From Craterostigma plantagineum (taxonomy: Eukaryota; Streptophyta; Magnoliopsida; Lamiales; Linderniaceae), in the NCBI GenBank assembly GCA_027422505.1, contig JAPQWV010001347.1, positions 1 through 64,000 on the forward strand: a stretch of 64,000 nt of DNA, given 5' to 3'. Of this stretch, positions 55,698 through 64,000 are shown in pieces. The position numbers were made by a program, and so were the translations under genes. The notes under the pieces are model-generated. The model saw only the letters and a program-made list of their open reading frames with translations, ran no database searches and was not told where the DNA came from. Within the stretch, counting starts at the first letter, position 1, and every line of letters begins with the position of its first letter.

Positions 55698-58307
55698 TGT
55701 GCTGACCCTCGTTTTCTAATTAGAAATAGTGGCGGATTTCCACAACGCAACCGCGGAAGGCCCGTCTAATTAAAACTTTCTCCCTCAAAATAATATACAT
55801 TACTATAAAAATATCCGTCTGGGCAAAAGCCCCTAAGTGTCAACAGAACAAAATTCTTAAAGCCGCTCCACGGGTCTTCATCCATGTACCGCACCGCCCT
55901 CAAAAGTCCGTGGAGCACCGCCACCAGCCGCCTCAGTCTTGACGTGTATTCGCGTCAAACTCAGTACCTACAACACTAAACACTGAGTGATTCGCCCAGT
56001 AGGTGAATAAAATGCATGTATGCAAGTGTGCACTCAACCCTGATCCCAATATCTCACAACATGATATAATGCACACTCTTTCATTTTCCACATTCCTATT
56101 TCACATCACACGACACAGGGCTCTAGGTTAGGCCCGGCACCAACGCGTGCAATAGACTACTGGGAGGCCACCCCAAGTCTCGCGGTGAGCTACGCCGGTA
56201 GTGCACTGATCGATCACGTCAATGGCCCCCTACCAGGTCGTATATCTCCCGCACCAAAACAAAAATCCCATCTGGCGGTATGCGCCTCGAATCGATCACG
56301 TCCGAGTAGACAGATCAACCACGTCCGTCTCCGCCAAGTGCCCTGCGAGCCCAACCTCGACTCCGCTACGAGCCACAAATCACAATCACCACATTCTACC
56401 CCATACGTCAGTATCTCAAATCATCACCGTCTCAATACGGTGTAATCACCTCTCGTTCTGGCGTGATATGCATGTGCCATGCATGTACAAGAAATCTCAT
56501 AAAAACATGATTCACATGAAAGGTACGTAAAACAAGTAAAACACATAAATCACAGAAATCATCGAATCACATAACAGCACATAAATCACATATGTGTTTA
56601 CGCATTGTAGATGGATGATCCACCTATCTGTCCTCCCGCTACAGTCAAATATGAAGTTCGGTGGAGTCTCTATAGACCGGTGCTCTGGACATAATAATTT
56701 TATCCGTATATATGCAAATTCTCGAACTATATTGGTATAAAATAATTATATTTAAATATTAGACTCGGAAGTCAATGGTCAACCCGTTAAACTAATGCTC
56801 TCGACTTTGGTCAAAATCAAGTCAATGCCCGACTTTGAAATAACCTAAATCGCCCGATTGTCACTAATGGTATTTACTGAAAATAAAGCTCGGCGATTTC
56901 CACTATCGGCCGAGTGATAAATCGCCGATTTGTGGTCAAAGATTGAGTCAATACCCGATTCCAAACTTAAATTCGCCCGAAATTGAAAATATTCAAACTA
57001 CCTAAATCGCCCGATTCCATGTACGAAATTCCCAAGCTTTCGGCCGCTTCCAACTAATTGTAATTTTCATTCGCCCGATTCTAGATTCGCCGATTTCTAC
57101 TTAAAGGCTCAAATCGGCCGATTGGTCCCTCCTTGGAATCGCCCGATTCATCATGTTTTGAAACTTGGTGTCGCCCGATTCCAAAATCGCCGAGGTCCAT
57201 CTAAGTCTTCCAATCGCCCGATTCATCTCATAAATTAATATATTATATAACTCGGCGAATTCCCAAATCGATCGAATGTGGCTAAACTTTATTCTAAAAG
57301 TTATAATAAGCGCACGATACTCATACAAGTTAAATCGCATTATATAGTCTTAAATAAAATACAACACGTAAACAATTAAAATTGCCCGATACTAATGGAT
57401 TTGCCCATTCACCCTGATTCTTTCGAAAACCCCAAAAATGGACTTCATATATCATTAAGATCAGCTTCAAAAATTATACTAGTTCCATAAAGCGGTACGC
57501 CTTAAATAATCAAAGTCTCCATTAATTCATCACAGTACATATTTTATCTCTTTAGTTGCTTGCAAGATATATGAGCCCGACTTTAAAAAATTAGGGTTTG
57601 CTAAACTAATATACTACTATAATTATCTTGCAAAAATCATCCTACTTCCAGAAAGGATGCGTCCTAATACTAATGTCTTAAAAACACCAAAAATTAAAGA
57701 TTGTTAAAGCTCGACACTCGTGCTCATAGTCGTTACCTAGTCATGAAATTCATTTATAACTAATGAAATGATCTGAGTATATTAAGTTCAAGAATTATAC
57801 CTTACTTAAGGTTTCGAGCTGTTGAATGTAATTGGGTTCCTTTCGTTTTCCTGCTCCTTTTCTTCGTGTGATCTTGTTTGTAGGTAGCGAATTTGTTTTT
57901 AACTCATAAGCTAAGGATATATACTGCCATATAATGTTCGAAAGTTGATATTGATTAGACTCTTGATAGCTAACGACTCTTACCTTAGGATTAAGAAATC
58001 TCATGGTTATCTTATTTTTGGGCTTGGTGGACTTTAAGTTCCAATTTATTAAATTAGTTGTAGCCCAATCTTATATCTTTTAGTACCATTACTTTTATTT
58101 AATTCTTCTCATAAATTTCGAAATTGGTTCAAACCATAAGAATTATACATTTGTTCTGCGACTAGGATTTCTTTATCAAACTTCCTAAATCTCATAAGAA
58201 TTTATACATTTGTTCTGTGACTATGATTTCTTTATCAAACTTCCTAAATCCCAAAATTATATATGTAATTGCATCAAAATCCCGTATTAAAATTTACGGG
58301 TATTACA
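55698..58307 (-). mobile_element. Solo LTR of a Tekay-like family, inverted
   Basis: On the minus strand it starts TGTAATACCCGTAAATTTTA and ends GGGTCAGCACA. A perfect TSD GAAGT lies at 55693-55697 and 58308-58312. It matches the array LTRs in the region with GTGTTGTAGGTAC and CTCCACGGACTTTTGAGGGC but is clearly diverged and about 350 bp longer. No internal region is present, so the element was lost by LTR-LTR recombination. Confidence 0.88.
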
Positions 58308-58312
58308 GAAGT

Positions 58313-58563
58313 CATGGGAGATTCAAAAGCAGCAAAAACAAGGATATAATGAAAAGAGGTGCATATATTACAAGGAAAAAACACACACAGAAGACACATA
58401 ACACCAAGGGGAGTTCAGTACATGACACCAAGGGGAGTTCAAAAGAAGACACAGAAGACACATACACACAGAAAACACACACACAGAAGACACATAACAC
58501 CAAGACACATAACCCAAGAAAGCAGCACAAGTCCTAAAAGGTCCAAAAAACAGGAAAAGATGT
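58313..58563. repeat. ACACAGAAGACAC low-complexity tract in the Tat 3' region
   Basis: Irregular repeats of ACACACAGAAGACACATAAC and GACACCAAGGGGAGTTCA. Overlapping ORFs here are repeat artefacts. Confidence 0.6.
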
Positions 58564-60861
58564 TCAGTACATCACAGTAGAAAAACAAAGGAGGTCAAGA
58601 AGCAGGGCGATCCGAGGAGAAGAAGTAGCTTCCGGGAGATCTGAGATGTCGGCATGAGCAAGAACTTCCATGTGTTTCTTCGCGACCGGAACCCAGAACT
58701 CGGTATTCTCGGGAGCTCTGGGATCTCCCAGGAAACACGAAGGAAAAGGAAGCGCCTGCAGAGCGGCCACCTCTTCATCTCCTGCCAGGCCCGCTTTGTA
58801 ACCTCCTTGGAAGTAATATTGCATCAGGGGCACAAACTCCTTCAAGGAAAGGGGGTCCTTCAGATACGCCTGGCGCCAATCCCCGCTAAGTCGCTCGGAA
58901 ATTTCTTCCCTGCAGCAGTAGGCATGAGGTGTTGTTGGCAGAGGCGGATGGGCGGATGGCGCCATCCTTAGCATCCTGCAGGAGGAACTCCACACCTACC
59001 CTCACCCTACGCTCCATGACGACGTCCCATTTAGCCTTTTCCTTGGCAAAGGAGTCCTTCAACTCCCTCTCCAATCGCCCCACGAAGCAGCGTGCTCCTC
59101 AAGCATCTTCTCTTTCTCAGCCTCAAAACCAACCTCAGCCTCTTCAACCGTCGCGGCCTTAGCAACTGACAAGCTAACCTGGTCTGCTTCAACTGGTCTT
59201 GCAAAGTATGATTGACCGATTCTAGGTCCCGGATCGACAGATCAAGGGACGATTGGACGGACGCATAATTCACCACCTGGGAATAGAAAGTGAGTCACGA
59301 AACACCACGAAAAAGTCTGAAGTAATAGCAAAACAAGAAAGCACCTTGAGAAGCTGATAGGCCAGCTGCTCCGCGTTCTCCGACTAAGAGCCTTGAGGAA
59401 TGGCCTCCTTATCAGTGGGCGATACGAAACGGCCCATCAAGCTCATCCTTTCAGCCCCAGACAGCTGATCCACAGAAAGAGAAGGACCCCCAGCAGAGGT
59501 CCCCTGAGATCCATGACGAGACAGTTCCGCTTCATCACCCAAAGGAGTGCGAAGCGTTTTCTTTGTTGTCTTTTTTCCAGGTTCCTTGGCAGAAGCGGCC
59601 TTCCTTTTAGTGCCAGAGGTACGCACCACCGCAGAAGTCATCCACGCTCCCTCAACAAGGGACCTGAGGCAGAACAGACGCCAAGGCTGATGACCCCTAC
59701 GCCTGGAGCAACAGGAGCGGCCTGGGGGTTCTCCTCTTTGACCTTTGCAAGAAGGGAATACCATGGGGTCGGTCGACATGCCTGCGACAAGACATAAGAA
59801 GGGTCAAAACCAGCAGCAACTCAAAAAAGAAAAGAAAAGCCAAAAGAAGATGAGTGCCCTCGAAACAAAAAGGAACAAAAAAGGGGAAAGTCCGAAGTGG
59901 TGGAGGGCCCCTGGATGATTAACCAAGTGAAGAGGATTCAGGAGCCCCTTATCCCTGGCGTGCTGATTCAGGAAAGCTAACGCCCCCCCTCGTTACGTGG
60001 GGAACACCTCCCGGGATTTCTTAAAGGGGCCTTTTCCACCCAGTCCGTAGGGAAGTCCCACGTTCCATCGGGAGATTTAACGAAGACATCGCGACCCTGC
60101 CAATCTTTCTCAGCTCCGTGGTTCTTCATGAAGGAATGGGTACGGCCGTCCCGAGAGGAGGAAATAGTTGCCAAGTAAAAGAAGGAGGGTTTCAAGTAGA
60201 ATTGGGACAAGACTAGATCAGCATATGGCTCGACACCCGCCTCTCTCACGGCCACAAAGAAGGCAAACAGCAAACGAAAAGCTGAAGGTTGGAATTGATT
60301 AAGAGAGACACCAAAAGCCCTAGAAACAGAAGATAAAAAAAGGCGGAACGGGGAATCGAAGGCCGGCCCTGATTTGGGCTTCCAAAAAGCAAGAAAGAGT
60401 TGCGGGGGCCGGTCCGCCCTTTGAGAAGGGACAGGCAGCACCACCGAAAAAATCCCCAAAAGACAACCCCCACAAGAGAGCCTATGCCGGCATGAGAACA
60501 AGAGGAAGCTCCAAACTTACTTGTCCCTGTCGACGAAGGAGTGGGCACAAACAGTGTCATTCTAACCCTGGAATCAGAAGTGGCAGGAGGGTCCGAAAGG
60601 ATGACCAACTCATTAGATCTGGCAGGCAAACTAACCATCGCGGAGCCAGCAGCAGCGTCAAACGGGCCGGTAGAGGTCGACGGAGCTGTCCGAGAATGCG
60701 TACTCGGGCGATAACCGATTTCTTGACGGCCGATGTTTGAAGCGAGGTTTAGACATGGGGACGGGAGGTTAGGTGATGGAGAGAGTAGCAGAAGATCCAG
60801 AGTCTGAGAGATTCGCGGAGGCTAAGGATCGACCGGCAGAATCAGACGGTGAAGAAGCCAT
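58564..60861 (-). pseudogene. Antisense ORF of the Tat element (PF04195-type 'putative gypsy type transposon' protein), broken
   Basis: Starts with the minus-strand ATG at 60861 (MASSPSDSAGRSLASANLSD) and proceeds through several frames. The conserved core (59977-60501) reads PFRLFLSSVSRAFGVSLNQF, FQPSAFRLLFAFFVAVREAG, VEPYADLVLSQFYLK and DGTWDFPTDWVEKAP, matching the domain annotated as a putative gypsy-type transposon protein. A Lys/Ser-rich middle (59384-59779) is preceded by a GTCGCAG|G acceptor-like site. The C-terminal part (58564-58995) contains WRQAYLKDPLSLKEFVPLMQ. Antisense ORFs between pol and 3' LTR are known in Grande- and Retand-like elements. Their role is unknown. Stops and frame changes indicate decay. 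Confidence 0.75.
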
Positions 60862-60945
60862 GGCGAAAGTAGACAATATGTCGTGACAGAAAGAAATAGG
60901 GAAGGAAATGAAAGGTACCTGATCAATAAATCGCCTTTTTGAATT

Positions 60946-62947
60946 CTAACCTAACTGTTTAAATTTGATAGATTGACGTTTGAGAGTAATAAGGTTAAAC
61001 GTATTTTGATAGGAGAACGTCATGTAACTAATGAAGCTCTAAGGATCTAAACTTTGGAGTAATTACTTAACTGATTTACGGATATATTGAATATAATTGG
61101 ACTTAGGGTAATCCTTGGGGGGAAGTAATTTTAGGTACTTAAGTGGTTTCGATTCTTTTCAGTACTATGGTGAACCTTCGAGCATTCAATTTAGTATACT
61201 TGTTTTAATTCATATGTTCTTGAGTGTAAACTTTCGTGCTTAGGATGTAGAAAAAGGATAAGAATAGAAAATGTCGAGATCATGTTATGCTTAATAAAAC
61301 TCGAGACTTATTAGCTATATCGTAATATGGTTAGAAGAATAAGAAAATGTCGAGACCCATTGTATCGAGATTTATTACACACTAGGCTCAAGGATGATGT
61401 CGACATCTATATAAAAAAATAAATATCGACATTTAGTTTAAAGAGCTCGACATTTATGCTTAATATGTATTGAAGTCCATGTTGAAATGAAAATGTCGAG
61501 AGCTATCTATACCACATCTCGACATTTCATATCTTATAATTATTGTAACTCGACATATATATCTCGAAAGGTTACTGTGATAATGAATTCAAATAGTTCG
61601 AGATTTGTAACATATCGAGTTTTATACTAAAGCAAATGTCGAGATGTACAAATAATAAATATCGAGATCTTTGTGTGATTTAAATGTCGAAGCTTGGTAT
61701 AAGAATGTCGAAACCTATTTCTGAAATTATATTTTTAGTTTAGGTTAAGTTCTAAATTTTAGGGTTTCGAATTTATAAAAGTCGAAACTAGGGTTTTCAA
61801 ATTAAGCCAATTTCGTGAAATTATAATTAGACTAACAAACCCTAATTTTATATGTTCCCATATTTAGGGTTTGAAGATTAGCGACTTACTGATAAGCTAA
61901 TATCTAAGGATACCAGGTAAGTGGGAATTTCAACTACAACACATAATTTATTTGTATGTGCTTACGTGACTATGTGCTTGAGTGTTTATTACGTGAATTA
62001 TTTGACATGCTTCTGCATGGTAAGTGCTTACGATATTAATTCACGTTGCATATCCATGTGCATGCACGAGACACTTGGGGTTTATGTGAGATGAGCATGC
62101 ACGGTATTTATCGCCTGAGAGCGAATAATTTTGCCGATATAGGCATTTGATGTCGACTCGCAGTTGAGTCAGGGCTACTTCTATGGCACCAGGACGGCGT
62201 GGTGCGTCGTCGATTATATTATGTATTTTATTGGGCTTCTGCCCTGTTTATTTTATTTGGGCTGATGCCCTGATAGCGGAGGGATGCGACCTGGAGGGTG
62301 CGACCTGGAAAGGACGACCTAGGGGGAAACCCTAGCGTAGGCTAACCAGCGTAGGCTACCAGCGTGGGCTACCGCACGGCAGAGGGGACGACCTGGGAGG
62401 GTGCGACCTAGGGAAACCTAGCGTAGGCTACCCAGCGTAGGTCGCTGCTGCCACATTTATCGGTGTTGGATTAGAGCTCTTTATGGTGCATAGCAAGTTA
62501 GCCGAGGGCCCTGAGAGATATGAGATCGGGTTTGTTTTATGAGGTGTGAGTTGCATTGGCGCGGATGCCTTTGCGAGGGTTTTCACGTTCACGACATTGC
62601 ATATTCCTACTTACTGGGCTTTATAGCTCACCCCTTACTTTATGTGTTGTAGGTGCACGCGACCACGGTACGTGATCGCTTTTGATGGCAAGGCTTACCT
62701 TTTGAAGCTTCCAGCGACTTTTGGGGGTGGTGTGTACATGGATGCGACCTGTGTGGCCGGGCGTTAGGGTTTCTTTTGCTTCGCACTTATACACTTCCCT
62801 TGTATATAGGGTTGGAGCGATATTTTGAGCATGTACATAATGAATTCCTTTATATAAAGGAAAATTTAATACGCATTTTCGCGTATTGTTTAATATTTAG
62901 TCACGTAAGATAACGTTAGAAAGGTTAGTAGATGGCGGGGCGCCACA
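60946..62947 (+). repeat. Second copy of the Tekay 3' LTR (5'-truncated)
   Basis: Corresponds to 28121-30131 and carries all four variants specific to the 3' LTR of the Tekay element, together with about ten 1-3 base indels. It joins Tat sequence at about 60934-60946, where TTTTGAATT also occurs in the LTR just upstream of the matching point (microhomology). Confidence 0.9.
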
Positions 62948-63273
62948 GTCTTAGTCTTGCTATGCAAATTAGTAGTCTTGGGCTAAATTGTAATTAGTCA
63001 TTTTGTAGGACTACTTGTGTAAATATACCACGAGGTGGTATATATAAGTGAACTCCTTAGAAAGTAAGGAGTGCGTTGTACAAGGGAATTCGGATCGAAA
63101 AATAGAATTGAAAATTTAGAGAGAAGATTTCCGCCTCCCTTGAGTGCTCTCAACGTTGCTTCTCTCCCAAGCTTTCTTCGTAAGCAAATCTCAATCGTAA
63201 GCTCTCGAATTTCTTAGATTTGCTATTCAATTCTTAGTAATTCGATCTAGGTTGGATATCTGGGGTTCTAACA
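62948..63273 (+). repeat. Second copy of the Copia-2 3' LTR remainder
   Basis: Equivalent to 30132-30457, starting at the same GTCTT junction and ending at the same TCTAACA|GTACG junction, so the duplication arose after all three insertions. Confidence 0.92.
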
Positions 63274-64000
63274 GTACGTGAAGGGCTCGATATGCATCTT
63301 ATGGATGTTGTCACTGCGTACTTGTATAGATCACTCGATAGTGACATATACATAAAACTCCCTGAGGGATTTCGTTTACCTGAAAATTTAGGATCTTGAA
63401 ATGAGTACTAAATAAAGCTGAATAAATCGCTCTACGGTTTAAAACAATCAGGGCGTCTGTGGTATAATCGTTTAAGTGCTTATTTACTAAAAGAGGGGTA
63501 TACAAATGATAAACATGCCCTTGTATCTTCATGAGAAGAAGTGGAAATGAATTTGTCATCATTGCCGTTTATGTTGATGACTTAAATATAGGAACTCCTC
63601 TCAAGAGTTAACAAAGCTATTATATGTTTGAAACGAGAATTCAAAATGAAAGATCTTGGAAGAATGAAATGACTATTGAATACTTGAACAATGGAATATT
63701 TGTCCATCAAGAGACTTATACAAAGAAGATCTTGAAAAGATTTTATATGAACAAAGCACATCCATTAACCACTCCAATGATCGTACGGTCTCTTGATGTG
63801 AATAAAGATCCGTTCAGACCATGCGATAATAATGAAGAAATACTTGGTGCTGAAGTTCCATATCTTAGTGCTATTGGAGTATTAATGTATCTTACAAGTC
63901 ATACTAGACCAGATATAGCATTTGCAGTGAATTTATTAGCAAGATATAGTTCCTCACCAACTAGACGACATTGGAATGGGATCAAACAAATATTCCGTTA
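63274..64000 (+). pseudogene. Second copy of Copia-1 RT/RNase H remnant (cut by window end)
   Basis: Equivalent to 30458-31183, with the same internal stops and the same words YVDDLNIGTP and RPDIAFAVNLLARYSS. The only clear differences are small indels near 63600-63617. Confidence 0.9.

Larger units (their letters stand above)
37319..60945 (+). mobile_element. Degenerate Tat-lineage Ty3/gypsy element with antisense ORF
   Basis: 5' LTR, tRNA-Arg-type PBS, gag, PR, RT, RNase H, INT, a 3' spacer with tandem repeats, and an antisense ORF are all in the order known for Tat-lineage elements such as Grande and Retand. It is split by an LTR-like insertion (39554-41271), the LTR concatemer (43676-53517) and an inverted solo LTR (55698-58307). 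Its 3' LTR is not present: at about 60946 the sequence switches to a copy of the 28-31 kb nest. Many stops and frameshifts mark it as old. The left boundary is approximate. Confidence 0.8.

Noticed and set aside
58217..58580. His/Thr/Lys-rich ORFs on both strands
   Set aside because: Arise from ACACAGAAGACAC low-complexity repeats.

Overview
The window is plant nuclear DNA and almost all of it is transposable elements. The evidence is plant-type LTR retrotransposons (Copia, Tekay/Del chromovirus, Tat-lineage gypsy with an antisense ORF), hAT and MULE DNA transposons, tRNA-derived SINE-like units, and a plant mobile domain (PMD) pseudogene. Low overall GC suggests a eudicot, but the species cannot be fixed from this sequence. 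Only one small ORF (5214-5423, minus) is a candidate host gene. Boundaries below rest on terminal repeats and target-site duplications (TSDs) read by eye.

Layout. 1-902: broken PMD gene (minus). 1.1-3.8 kb: GC-rich minisatellite, two hAT-like elements and AT-rich sequence. 3.8-5.5 kb: possible small host gene with its intron or UTR. 5.63-7.30 kb: foldback element with arms of nearly 400 bp. 8493-32202: a three-level nest. Copia-1 (TSD GTTAC) carries a MULE (8865-9929, 9-bp TSD) in its leader. Copia-2 (13488-30457, TSD GTACG) sits in the Copia-1 reverse transcriptase. An intact Tekay-type gypsy (19799-30131, TSD GTCTT) sits in the 3' LTR of Copia-2. Hand-counted LTR divergence falls from about 4-5% to about 1% to about 0.1% going inward, as nesting order requires. 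32.8-36.7 kb: hAT MITE, TA microsatellite, and a 2.9-kb hAT with a deleted transposase core (8-bp TSD CTTTGAAA).

37.3-60.9 kb is one degenerate Tat-lineage gypsy element: LTR, tRNA-Arg-type PBS, gag, PR, RT, RNase H, INT, 3' tandem repeats and an antisense ORF. It is interrupted by an LTR-like insertion in gag (39554-41271). In RNase H it holds a 9.8-kb concatemer of four LTRs joined by three internal segments of about 300 bp that keep only PBS and PPT (43676-53517). Downstream of INT there is an inverted solo LTR of a related family (55698-58307, TSD GAAGT).

60946-64000 is a second copy of 28121-31183. It crosses the Tekay/Copia-2/Copia-1 junctions in the same order and has the 3'-LTR-specific variants. 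This is either a tandem segmental duplication with a period near 32.8 kb or an assembly error. The copies differ almost only by 1-3 base indels, which favours caution.

The only gene here that looks capable of function is the 1488-codon gag-pol of the Tekay element. The most unusual structures are the LTR concatemer with its paired stem-loops, the junction-spanning duplication, and the clustered TCGA motifs in the Tekay LTR.
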